DNA of 64,000 nucleotides from Limnobacter thiooxidans (GTDB lineage Bacteria; Pseudomonadota; Gammaproteobacteria; Burkholderiales; Burkholderiaceae_B): NCBI RefSeq assembly GCF_036323495.1, contig NZ_AP028947.1, positions 3,224,001 to 3,288,000 of the forward strand, read 5' to 3'. Shown piece by piece: positions 55,989 to 64,000 of this stretch (position 1 is its first letter; each line of letters starts with the position of its first letter). The notes under the pieces were generated by a model. It saw only the letters and a program-made list of their open reading frames with translations, ran no database searches and was not told where the DNA came from. The position numbers and the translations under genes were made by a program.

Positions 55989-56744
55989 ATGGTGTATCAA
56001 ACCGACATGTTGAATTCCGCTTGCACAGTGTCACTTCAGGAACTGAAAAAGAATTGCTCCAACTGCAATTTGAAGGATTTGTGCATGCCGGTTGGCTTGA
56101 AACCGGAGGAGCTTGAGCGCCTGGACAAGCTGGTGAGTTTGCGGCGCAAGCTGCTCAAGGGTGAACACCTGTTTCGCACCGGCGAACATTTCAATTCCCT
56201 TTTTGCAGTCAAAACCGGCACCTTCAAGACACTGGTCAACAATCAGGACGGCAGCGACCAGGTCATCGGCTTTCAAATGACTGGCGAATTGCTGGGCCTG
56301 GACGGCTTGGGGACTGGCCAGCACATGTGCGAAGCGATTGCGCTGGAAGACTCGGAAGTTTGCACCATCCCCTATTCCAGGCTGGATGAGCTGGCGCAGG
56401 AATTTCATGCCCTTCAAATGCACTTTCACCGAATCATGAGCCGGGAAATCGTGAAAGACCAAAACGCCATGCTGTTGTTGGGCAGCATGCGTGCCGAACA
56501 ACGCCTTTCTGCATTTTTGTTGAATTTGACCGAGCGGCAAAAAGCGCGCGGCTTTTCAAGCCGCGAGATGGTGCTGCGCATGACCCGCGAGGAAATTGGC
56601 AGCTACCTGGGCATGAAGATTGAAACGGTCAGCCGAACATTCAGCAAACTTCAAAAAGACCAGTTGATCAAGATTGACCAGAAAAACCTGACTATCCTGA
56701 ATCACACACTGCTTCAAAACCTGGCCACTGGTAAAGCACACTGA
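55989..56744 (+). CDS. fnr: FNR-type oxygen-sensing transcriptional regulator
   Basis: A 251-residue CRP/FNR regulator. N-terminal CSNCNLKDLC gives three cluster cysteines and a fourth lies later (HMCEA), so it can hold an oxygen-labile [4Fe-4S] cluster. The C-terminal helix TREEIGSYLGMKIETVSRTFSKLQ is the DNA-reading helix. An alternative start is the ATG at 56007. It should control the cbb3 genes via the FNR boxes seen here. Confidence 0.92.
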   Translation: MVYQTDMLNSACTVSLQELKKNCSNCNLKDLCMPVGLKPEELERLDKLVSLRRKLLKGEHLFRTGEHFNSLFAVKTGTFKTLVNNQDGSDQVIGFQMTGELLGLDGLGTGQHMCEAIALEDSEVCTIPYSRLDELAQEFHALQMHFHRIMSREIVKDQNAMLLLGSMRAEQRLSAFLLNLTERQKARGFSSREMVLRMTREEIGSYLGMKIETVSRTFSKLQKDQLIKIDQKNLTILNHTLLQNLATGKAH

Positions 56745-56746
56745 GC

Positions 56747-56971
56747 TTACTGTTGTCGCTGAGCCTCGGCTGGCTGAACCGGCGCGGCCTGCTCCACTGT
56801 AAAACCTGATTTGGTGTGGGGTTCAACCACGATGGCCTGCGGATCCGATGCAGCAATCCACAGGGTTGCAAACCCGGCCACCACAACGGTGGCTGGCAAG
56901 CCGAGCACCAGCCACATCCAGGGGTGTTTCATCATTGAGTCGTTGGTTTTGTTCAAGGCGGTTTGCTTCAT
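56747..56971 (-). CDS. ccoH: Short FixH/CcoH-like membrane protein
   Basis: A 74-residue protein with one membrane segment (about 20-42). Its start and the following HTKSGFTVEQA-like region resemble the beginning of FixH/CcoH, a cbb3 assembly factor, but most FixH proteins are about 150 residues, so this is a short form. It follows ccoG after 14 bp. Confidence 0.6.
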   Translation of the reverse strand: MKQTALNKTNDSMMKHPWMWLVLGLPATVVVAGFATLWIAASDPQAIVVEPHTKSGFTVEQAAPVQPAEAQRQQ

Positions 56972-56985
56972 GAGCGGTGTACTCC

Positions 56986-58422
56986 TTAGCGGGGTGCCAG
57001 AAAAACGGCAGGTTCATCAATGTGCTCAACGGTTTCAGACAAGGGGCGGCCCTGGTCAAGCCGGGCGCTTTCAATTCTGAATGTGATTGGGTTTGAACCA
57101 GCGTGTACCGAATCCGGATCGGCCTGCACATGCACAACCACCCATCGACTTTCGGTGGGGTTCAACACAAGCGCCTGTCCATCCACAACTTTCACATCGG
57201 TGTTGTCACCCAGCAGGCTGGTTTGCACTTGCAAAGTGTATTCGCTGGCATTCATCAGGTTCAGGCGATACACGTTCTCGATCTGACCGTTTTCAACCAA
57301 GCGGTAGTTAACTGTTCGATCGCGCACCACATCCACCCGAAGGTCGTCGCGGGCCACAATGGCCATGGCCATGGCGGCAATCAGTATCCATACCACCGCG
57401 GTGTACACCAATACGCGCGGCCTGAAAGCGCGGCGCAGCATTTGGCTTGCGCTCCAGCCTTGCTGCACACTGTTCTGGGTGCTGTAACGGACCAGGCCAC
57501 GTGCATAGCCCATTTTGTCCATGACCTGGTCGCAAACATCCACGCAGGCCGCGCAACCAATGCACTCGTATTGCAGACCTTTGCGGATGTCGATGCCGGT
57601 GGGGCAAACCTGCACACACAGGTTGCAGTCCACACAAGCACCTAACTTGTTCGGTATCAATTCAGCCTTGCGACTGCGGCTGCCCCTTGGTTCACCGCGT
57701 TGTTCGTCGTAGGTCACCAGCAAGGTGTCTTTGTCGAACATGGCGCTTTGAAAACGGGCATAGGGGCACATGTACTTGCAGACCTGTTCACGCATGAAGC
57801 CTGCATTGCCAAAAGTGGCCAGGCTGTAAAAACCGATCCAGAACAGTTCCCACGGCTGGATGCTGAAGGTGATCAACTCGTGGGTCAGCTCCCGAATGGG
57901 TGTGAAGTAGCCAACGAAAGTGAAACCAGTGAACGCAGCAAAAGCAATCCAGACGGCATTCTTGGCCAAGGTGCGAGAACTGCGTTCCGCGGTCCACGGG
58001 CCGGCTGCGCGGCGCAGTCTTTCATTGCGATCGCCTTCGATTTTGCGCTCGAACCACATGAATATTTCGGTGTACACGGTTTGAGGGCAGGCATAACCGC
58101 ACCACACCCGCCCGGCCACTGCGGTGAACAGAAACAGACTGAGCGCGGCAATGATCAGCAGGCCCGTGAGGTAAATGAAGTCCTGGGGATAGAACACCAG
58201 CGGGCCCAGAAAAAACCGGCGAGTGTCGAGGTCAAACAGCAATGCCTGGCGGCCGTTGTATTGAAGCCATGCTGTGCCGTAATAGAGCAGCTGGGTAAAC
58301 CACACCATGACCCAGCGGGAACGCGCAAACCGCCCCCAGACCGACTTGGGCACTACCTTTTGGTCGGCCTGAAACATCAGAATCCATTCTTGTGAGGGGG
58401 TAGCCACGGGCACTTGCTCCAC
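56986..58422 (-). CDS. ccoG: Cytochrome c oxidase accessory protein CcoG
   Basis: A 478-residue membrane ferredoxin-like protein. CGYACPQTVYTEIFMWFER is the FixG signature, and two [4Fe-4S] clusters are marked by CVDCNLCVQVCPTG and CIGCAACVDVCDQ. CcoG reduces copper for cbb3 assembly. GTG start, right after ccoP. Confidence 0.93.
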   Translation of the reverse strand: MEQVPVATPSQEWILMFQADQKVVPKSVWGRFARSRWVMVWFTQLLYYGTAWLQYNGRQALLFDLDTRRFFLGPLVFYPQDFIYLTGLLIIAALSLFLFTAVAGRVWCGYACPQTVYTEIFMWFERKIEGDRNERLRRAAGPWTAERSSRTLAKNAVWIAFAAFTGFTFVGYFTPIRELTHELITFSIQPWELFWIGFYSLATFGNAGFMREQVCKYMCPYARFQSAMFDKDTLLVTYDEQRGEPRGSRSRKAELIPNKLGACVDCNLCVQVCPTGIDIRKGLQYECIGCAACVDVCDQVMDKMGYARGLVRYSTQNSVQQGWSASQMLRRAFRPRVLVYTAVVWILIAAMAMAIVARDDLRVDVVRDRTVNYRLVENGQIENVYRLNLMNASEYTLQVQTSLLGDNTDVKVVDGQALVLNPTESRWVVVHVQADPDSVHAGSNPITFRIESARLDQGRPLSETVEHIDEPAVFLAPR

Positions 58423-58424
58423 TC

Positions 58425-59363
58425 TTATTGCGCCAAGGCGCTGGTTTTTTCAGGAACATTCGAGAGTTGCCACACATAGCTGGCCAACACGCGGATTTGC
58501 TCCGCTGTCAGCAAGGTACCGTGGGCAGGCATGTTTCCGTTTCGACCATTGCGTATGGTTTCCACAATGGCTTTTTCCGTACCACCGTACAGCCAGGTTC
58601 GATCCGACAAGTTGGGCGCACCCAAGGCCGTGTTGCCCTTGCCATCCGCACCGTGACAGGCAGCACACACATTCTTGTAGGTTTCACGGCCCAGTTGGGC
58701 AAGCACGGAATTGTTGCTGCGCCCTGACAAGCTGAGTACATACTGGGCCACGGCGCGCGCCTCTTGAGTACCGCCCACTGCGGCTTGCATGGAAGGCATC
58801 TGGCCCTTGCGACCCTCAACGATGGACACACGAATTGTTTCAGGGTCACCACCGTGCAACCAGTCTGAATCAGTCAGGTTGGGGAAGCCCTTGGAACCCT
58901 GTGCGTCTGAACCATGGCACTGCGCGCAGTTGTTCAGGAACAGGCGTTGCCCCATGCTCAAGGCATCGGGGTGGCGCGCCACTTCTTCCATGCTCAGCGC
59001 GGAAAAACGGGCATACAGGGGCGCCGCAGTGGCTTCAATTTTTGCACGTTCGGCCTTGTACTGGCCTGTGGAGGTCCACTGGCTCGAACCTTCAAACGCT
59101 GCCAGGCCAGGGTAATAAATCAGGTAACCCAGCGAAAACACCACCGTGATGTAGAACAGGCCCATCCACCAACGCGGCATGGGGTTGTTGAGTTCTTTCA
59201 AGTCCTCGTCCCACACGTGGCCGGTTGAATTGGTGTTTTCGTCCAGGCTGACTTTCAGTTTCTTGCTGGCTTGAACCCACAGGAAAACCCCGCAAGCCAG
59301 CACACCCAGCAAGGTGACCACTGCCACAATCCATGGCACCACCGCAGAGAAAAAGTCGCTCAT
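58425..59363 (-). CDS. ccoP: cbb3 oxidase subunit CcoP (dihaem cytochrome c)
   Basis: A 312-residue subunit with an N-terminal membrane anchor and two haem-c sites, CAQCH and CAACH. It passes electrons to CcoO/CcoN. Its ATG overlaps the ccoQ stop (ATGA). Confidence 0.95.
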   Translation of the reverse strand: MSDFFSAVVPWIVAVVTLLGVLACGVFLWVQASKKLKVSLDENTNSTGHVWDEDLKELNNPMPRWWMGLFYITVVFSLGYLIYYPGLAAFEGSSQWTSTGQYKAERAKIEATAAPLYARFSALSMEEVARHPDALSMGQRLFLNNCAQCHGSDAQGSKGFPNLTDSDWLHGGDPETIRVSIVEGRKGQMPSMQAAVGGTQEARAVAQYVLSLSGRSNNSVLAQLGRETYKNVCAACHGADGKGNTALGAPNLSDRTWLYGGTEKAIVETIRNGRNGNMPAHGTLLTAEQIRVLASYVWQLSNVPEKTSALAQ

Positions 59364-59539
59364 TTTGTCCTCACTTCGAAACCGCTTGTGTCGTCGTCCT
59401 GCACCACGTAATCGCTGATTTCAGCGAATTCGCTGTGACGCTTTCGGCTATAAGCCCACACCGTGATTGCAGCGAACAATCCAAACGCACCCACGGTGAT
59501 GGCCTCACGCCAGAAATTCACATCATTGATCATGTCCAT
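59360..59539 (-). CDS. ccoQ: cbb3 oxidase small subunit CcoQ
   Basis: A 59-residue protein with one membrane helix (about 12-30, REAITVGAFGLFAAITVWAYSR region) and an acidic tail. GGAG lies before the ATG at 59539. Its stop overlaps the ccoP start. Size and place between ccoO and ccoP identify it. Confidence 0.88.
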   Translation of the reverse strand: MDMINDVNFWREAITVGAFGLFAAITVWAYSRKRHSEFAEISDYVVQDDDTSGFEVRTK

Positions 59540-59551
59540 GTTTGGGTTCTC

Positions 59552-60193
59552 CTAGTGTCCGGGGGTGAAGGCAGCAACGGGGGCTGGCTCGGGCTTGCGC
59601 ACGCCAAGGCCTTGCAGGTAAGCCACCAGTGCATCCAGTTCGGTTTTGCCTGCCACATCCTGCGGGGCTGCGTTGATTTGAGCCTCGGTGTAAGGCACAC
59701 CCACTTTGCTCAGCGCACGCATGTGCTGCACCAGTGCCTCGCCATCCAGTTTTTTTCTGTCCAGCCACGAGTAGGCAGGCATGTTCGATTCAGGCACCAC
59801 GTCCCGTGGGTTGTTCAAGTGAATGCGGTGCCACTCGTCGGAATAACGTTCGCCAACTCGGGCCAGATCGGGCCCGGTGCGCTTGCTGCCCCATTGAAAG
59901 GGATGGTCGTAAACAAATTCACCAGCCGTTGAAAACGGACCGTAGCGCAAGGTTTCTGCGCGGAACGGGCGAATCATTTGCGAGTGGCAGTTGTAACAAC
60001 CCTCTTTCAAATACACATCGCGGCCCGCCAATTGCAAGGCGCTGTAGGGCACCACGCCCGGTGCAGGCTGCATGGTACTTTTCTGGAAAAACAGGGGGGC
60101 AATTTCAACCGCACCGCCCACGCTGATGACCAGCAACACCAGCACCAGCATGAGCCAGGAATTGGTTTCAATTTTTTCGTGTGAGAATTTCAT
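59552..60193 (-). CDS. ccoO: cbb3 oxidase subunit CcoO (monohaem cytochrome c)
   Basis: About 213 residues: one N-terminal membrane helix, then haem-c motif CYNCH, and later the axial Met region in SNMPAY. I chose the ATG at 60193 (MKFSHEKIE), which has GGGGAC upstream; a TTG at 60205 adds four residues. Confidence 0.95.
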   Translation of the reverse strand: MKFSHEKIETNSWLMLVLVLLVISVGGAVEIAPLFFQKSTMQPAPGVVPYSALQLAGRDVYLKEGCYNCHSQMIRPFRAETLRYGPFSTAGEFVYDHPFQWGSKRTGPDLARVGERYSDEWHRIHLNNPRDVVPESNMPAYSWLDRKKLDGEALVQHMRALSKVGVPYTEAQINAAPQDVAGKTELDALVAYLQGLGVRKPEPAPVAAFTPGH

Positions 60194-60211
60194 GTGTGTC
60201 CCCAATTGAAC

Positions 60212-61657
60212 TCAAGCGTGGGCCGGTGTGTTCAACACCAAGGCTGGAATTTTGGCCTGGACTGCACGGCCGTCCCTTGCTGTCATCCAGCAGTTCCAGG
60301 CCATGATGACCATGCCGCTGACATACAACAACCCACCCAGAAAACGCACCACGTAGTAGGGGTAAGTGGCTTTGACACTTTCCACAAAGGTGTAGGCCAA
60401 AGTGCCGTCGGGGTTCAGTTCCCGCCACATCAAACCCTGCATGACACCGGCAATCCACATGGCTGCGATGTACAGCACAATGCCAATGGTGCTGATCCAG
60501 AAGTGCACTTCAATAGCCGCCTTGCTGTGCATTTCTGCTTTGCCAAACAGGCGGGGCATGAGGTAGTACAGCGAGCCCATCGAGATGAAACCCACCCAGC
60601 CCAGCGCACCGCTGTGCACGTGGCCAATGGTCCAGTCGGTGTAGTGGCTCAGGGCGTTGACTGTCTTGATGGCCATCATCGGACCTTCAAACGTGCTCAT
60701 GCCATAGAAGCTCAGGGACACGATCAGGAAGCGCAGAATCGGGTCGTCACGCAGCTTGTGCCAAGCCCCACTCAAGGTCATGATGCCGTTGATCATGCCG
60801 CCCCAGCTGGGGGCCAGAAGAATCAGCGAGAACACCATGCCGACCGACTGAGTCCAATCGGGCAGCGCGGTGTAGTGCAGATGATGAGGGCCTGCCCACA
60901 TGTAAGTGAAAATGAGCGCCCAGAAGTGCACGATGGACAGGCGGTAGGAATACACCGGCCGGCCGACCTGCTTGGGGATGAAGTAGTACATCATGCCCAG
61001 AAAGCCCGCGGTCAGAAAAAAGCCCACTGCATTGTGGCCGTACCACCATTGCACCATCGCGTCTTGAACACCGGCATACACCGAGTAGCTTTTCATCCAG
61101 CCAGCCGGAATGGCCGCACTGTTGACCACGTGCAGCAGTGCCACCGCAATGATGAATGCGCCATAAAACCAGTTAGCCACATAAATGTGATTCACCTTGC
61201 GAATGGCCAGCGTGCCGAAAAACACGGCGGCGTAGGCCAGCCAGGTTAGTGTGATCAGAATGTCGATTGGCCACTCCAGCTCGGCGTATTCCTTGCCCTG
61301 GGTGAAACCCAGTGGCAATGAAATTGCAGCGGCCACAATGACCAATTGCCAACCCCAGAAATGAAAGGCGGCCAGCTTGTCGGAAATGATGCGCACGTTG
61401 CAGGTGCGCTGAACCACGTAATAGGAAGTTGCAAACAATGCGCAACCGCCGAAGGCGAAAATCACGGCGTTGGTGTGCAAGGGGCGAAGGCGGCCGTAGC
61501 TCAGCCACTCAATACCTTGACCCAGTTCAGGCCAGGCCAGTTGCGCTGCAATCCAGCAGCCCACAGCCATGCCGATCACGCCCCATAGAATGGCGGCAAT
61601 TGAAAACTGCCTGACAACTTTGTAGTTGTAATAGTCGTTTTGAAGTTGATGGGCCAC
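60212..61657 (-). CDS. ccoN: cbb3 oxidase catalytic subunit CcoN
   Basis: A 481-residue haem-copper oxidase subunit with twelve predicted helices and the histidine-rich metal sites, for example [15 protein letters not shown] and [14 protein letters not shown] chose the GTG at about 61657 because GGAGG lies 5 nt upstream and the family starts at this point; a longer TTG frame runs to 61717. Preceded by a perfect FNR box. Confidence 0.95.
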   Translation of the reverse strand: MAHQLQNDYYNYKVVRQFSIAAILWGVIGMAVGCWIAAQLAWPELGQGIEWLSYGRLRPLHTNAVIFAFGGCALFATSYYVVQRTCNVRIISDKLAAFHFWGWQLVIVAAAISLPLGFTQGKEYAELEWPIDILITLTWLAYAAVFFGTLAIRKVNHIYVANWFYGAFIIAVALLHVVNSAAIPAGWMKSYSVYAGVQDAMVQWWYGHNAVGFFLTAGFLGMMYYFIPKQVGRPVYSYRLSIVHFWALIFTYMWAGPHHLHYTALPDWTQSVGMVFSLILLAPSWGGMINGIMTLSGAWHKLRDDPILRFLIVSLSFYGMSTFEGPMMAIKTVNALSHYTDWTIGHVHSGALGWVGFISMGSLYYLMPRLFGKAEMHSKAAIEVHFWISTIGIVLYIAAMWIAGVMQGLMWRELNPDGTLAYTFVESVKATYPYYVVRFLGGLLYVSGMVIMAWNCWMTARDGRAVQAKIPALVLNTPAHA

Positions 61658-61724
61658 TGGTGCCTCCGGGAAAAAATGGAAATATTTGGAGTATTCAGTG
61701 TGTGCGTAAACGCACAAAGCCGCC

Positions 61725-61738
61725 TTGATCTAAATCAA
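61725..61738 (-). promoter_or_regulatory. ccoN: FNR box upstream of ccoN
   Basis: TTGATCTAAATCAA is a perfect FNR site about 68 bp before the ccoN start codon, well placed to activate ccoNOQP under low oxygen. Confidence 0.92.
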
Positions 61739-61785
61739 GCAACTGCAGGGTGGATGAACTGTGGGGGGAATTTTGGATCAAGCAA

Positions 61786-61941
61786 TCAGCCACCACTGGG
61801 GCTGTCGTCGTCTTCGAGAATGTGCAGAGCTTCCCGTGAGGACAGCTCGAACTGGCCAGTATTCACCGCCCAAAACAGTACAATGCCAATTGCGGCCACC
61901 AGTACCAGGCTCAAGGGAATCAAGAGAAACAGGATGTCCAT
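61786..61941 (-). CDS. ccoS: cbb3 assembly protein CcoS
   Basis: A 51-residue protein, MDILFLLIPLSLVLVAAIG at its start, with one membrane helix and an acidic tail, matching CcoS. Its ATG directly follows the ccoI stop codon (TAAATG). Too short for most gene finders to call reliably, but the context makes it clear. Confidence 0.85.
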   Translation of the reverse strand: MDILFLLIPLSLVLVAAIGIVLFWAVNTGQFELSSREALHILEDDDSPSGG

Positions 61942-64000
61942 TTATCCCCTTCCCTGTTTGACACGCAAGGCATTGAAAAATACGAGCAGGCTGCTCAGTC
62001 CCATACCGACTGAAGCCATCCAGGGATTCAGCAAACCCATGGCCGCCACAGGCACCGCGATACCGTTGTAAGCCAGCGCCCAAAACAGGTTTTGCCGACC
62101 CACCTTCTCGACCAGGCGTGCAGTGGTAAAAGCGTCCAGCACACCCGCCACACCGGGTTGCAGCAAGAGAAAGTCAGCTTGCCCGGCACTCAAGGTGGAG
62201 GCCCCCGCTGCCGCAAAAGACACATCGGCCCGGGCAAATGCACCGCTGTCATTCAGGCCATCGCCCACCATGGCCACGCACTGGTGAGTGGCCTGCTGGT
62301 GAGCAATCCATTGGGTTTTGTCCTCTGGTCCCATGCCACCAAGACGCGCGGAAAAAGGCAGTTTGGGCATCCAGTGGCGGACTGCCTCGGGTTGATCACC
62401 CGACAACAGGTTCAAGCTCAAACCCCGCTTTTTCAACGCAAACATTTGAGGTATCAAGGCATGATCGGCCTGCAAATTGATCGAGAAAGACAAGGCCTGA
62501 AGTGAACCTGGATTGAAGTTCACCGTACAGCAGGCGAGTGTTTGATTGTCCGTATTCTTGACATCCAGAAGACCACAATGCGCGACCGAGCCCAATCGCA
62601 ATTCCACAAGCTTTCCATCCAGTTGAAACAGGGCGGACAAACCTGCACCTGCCTGTTCTTCGAACTGCAACCACTGCACTGGCGTAGCTTGGGCACTGAG
62701 GGTACGAAACAAATGTGCCGCAATTGCTTTGGACACAGGGTGCACCGATTTTCGGGCCAACATGCAAATGGCATTGAGCAGGCGCGCATCCAGAATTTCA
62801 GGAACACCCGCAAGGGCCTGGTGGCGAACCTGCACTGAATCGGCACGGGTGAGCGTGCCTGTTTTGTCCATGGCCACCACCGTGACCTGCGCCAGGGTAT
62901 CCAAAGCTTGCGGGTTACGCACCAGCACACCCTGGTCAGCCAGCCGACGAATGCCAAACAGGCGAACTAGCGGCAGCGCCAAGGCCAAGGCACAAGGGCA
63001 AGTCACGATGAGCACAGCCAGGGTTGCACTGGCGGCCACCTCGGGCTGTGCACGGTAAACAGCCCAATACAAGGTTGTACCCAACGCACACAACAGCACC
63101 CCGAATACAAACCAGGGTAACAGGCGGTCGACCTTGTCTTGATGACCTGGTTTTGCTGCGAGCGCCTGCAACAACAACTGCCCCAGGGCGGTGAGGCTGT
63201 CACCACCAGCCAAGGGCAGGCTACGCAAGTGTGCTTGCGCACTGAGAAGTCGACTGCCGGCCTGGATGAGATCGCCCTGCTTTTTCAGCACAGGATCAAC
63301 CTCACCCGTTCGCATGGCTTCATCCACCCACACCTCGGAGTGTTCTTCGATCAATTCCGAGTCAACGGGCACAGCCTGGGATTCGTTCAAACGGTACATT
63401 TGCCCAGCGGCCAGTTGAGCCACCGCCATGGTCTTCCAGAGAGGGCCATCCGGTACTTCAACCTGTAGAGGCAAGTCAGGCTGCAATCCTGACAAATGCT
63501 GCAAGGCACGGGCGGTTTGATTTTCTACCCCCATTTGCACCAACAGCAACAAGGTCAGCAGCATGGCAATGGAATCGAACCAGACATGGTGCGACAGGTT
63601 GTTCAGGTTCAGGCTGCTGAGTGCAAACGCAAGCATCAGACCCAGCACAATTGGCTGATCCATCACCAAACGGCGCTGCCACACCGCCACCCAGGCCCGG
63701 CGAAAATAAGGGGCCGCGCTGTACAGCATCAGGGGCAAGGCCAGCACCCATTGGGCCCAGCGCAACAGGCCGGTTTCAGCGATGCCGATTTCAGCAGGGG
63801 AATAGACATACTCGGGTGCGCTGTACATCATGATTTGCATCATGCACAACGCAGCAACCAGAAAACGAAGAAAGCGCGACCGTGCGGCCTTGCGATTTCG
63901 CAAGGCCTGTTGTTGGCTGCAATTTGTTGAATCCGACCCAAGCGAGTAGCCCAGGCGCCGCGCTCGTGTGGCCATCTGCAAAATAGCCTGTGGCGTGCTG
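61942..64000 (-). CDS. ccoI: Copper-transporting P-type ATPase CcoI (N-terminus outside window)
   Basis: At least 686 residues of a CcoI/FixI copper ATPase for cbb3 assembly. The frame is open to the window edge, and the first visible residues (ATRARRLGYSLG) look like the end of a heavy-metal-binding domain, so the true start lies beyond 64000. P1B motifs are complete: CPC (VTCPCALALAL), DKTGT, VHP and MVGDGLNDS. It precedes ccoS. Confidence 0.93.
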   Translation of the reverse strand, partial: STPQAILQMATRARRLGYSLGSDSTNCSQQQALRNRKAARSRFLRFLVAALCMMQIMMYSAPEYVYSPAEIGIAETGLLRWAQWVLALPLMLYSAAPYFRRAWVAVWQRRLVMDQPIVLGLMLAFALSSLNLNNLSHHVWFDSIAMLLTLLLLVQMGVENQTARALQHLSGLQPDLPLQVEVPDGPLWKTMAVAQLAAGQMYRLNESQAVPVDSELIEEHSEVWVDEAMRTGEVDPVLKKQGDLIQAGSRLLSAQAHLRSLPLAGGDSLTALGQLLLQALAAKPGHQDKVDRLLPWFVFGVLLCALGTTLYWAVYRAQPEVAASATLAVLIVTCPCALALALPLVRLFGIRRLADQGVLVRNPQALDTLAQVTVVAMDKTGTLTRADSVQVRHQALAGVPEILDARLLNAICMLARKSVHPVSKAIAAHLFRTLSAQATPVQWLQFEEQAGAGLSALFQLDGKLVELRLGSVAHCGLLDVKNTDNQTLACCTVNFNPGSLQALSFSINLQADHALIPQMFALKKRGLSLNLLSGDQPEAVRHWMPKLPFSARLGGMGPEDKTQWIAHQQATHQCVAMVGDGLNDSGAFARADVSFAAAGASTLSAGQADFLLLQPGVAGVLDAFTTARLVEKVGRQNLFWALAYNGIAVPVAAMGLLNPWMASVGMGLSSLLVFFNALRVKQGRG

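Overview
The window looks like the chromosome of a free-living, respiratory betaproteobacterium of the Burkholderiales; Limnobacter-like is my best guess, from gene content and moderate GC only. Genes are densely packed. Both end genes run out of the window: the phosphatase at the left edge has no start here, and ccoI at the right edge lacks its N-terminus. I saw no rRNA, tRNA, insertion sequence, prophage or true CRISPR array.

Layout. 1-3.6 kb: a eukaryote-like tandem tyrosine-phosphatase protein, convergent with an animal-type haem peroxidase. 3.8-8.5 kb: FkbM methyltransferase, tandem GST-N protein, EamA exporter, AcuI-like reductase and a PaaX-like regulator. 8.5-9.27 kb: a gene-free stretch with a 44-bp tandem repeat and nested inverted repeats. 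9.3-12.6 kb: a PHA-synthase-like hydrolase and an arsenic operon (arsR, two arsC, aquaporin). 12.6-17.5 kb: a fatty-acid-hydroxylase-type membrane enzyme and the phosphate transporter genes pstCAB and pstS with Pho boxes. 17.6-26.4 kb: rlhA, an exported protein with an internal duplication, an AEC transporter, a LysR regulator, an HPF-like protein with htpX, an NlpC/P60 lipoprotein and a GlcG/HbpS protein.

26.5-49.6 kb is the secretion island. A two-partner secretion pair (1852-aa TpsA adhesin, TpsB porin) abuts part of a type VI secretion system. Two divergent T6SS arms start near 41 kb. Leftward: OmpA-like protein, VgrG, a DUF4123-like protein, two unrecognised proteins, TagH/Fha and the PppA phosphatase. 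Rightward: TssK, TssL, TssM, TagF and the PpkA kinase. The sheath, tube, baseplate and ClpV genes are not here, so the system must be split across the genome. PpkA, PppA, Fha and TagF together imply threonine-phosphorylation control.

49.7-64 kb is housekeeping and microaerobic respiration: a solute-binding protein, lipA/lipB, a GNAT enzyme, then a cbb3 oxidase locus (ccoI, ccoS, ccoN, ccoO, ccoQ, ccoP, ccoG, ccoH-like) with fnr, hemN and a SafE-like protein. Perfect FNR boxes lie upstream of ccoN and between hemN and fnr, so oxygen limitation should control the oxidase and haem synthesis.
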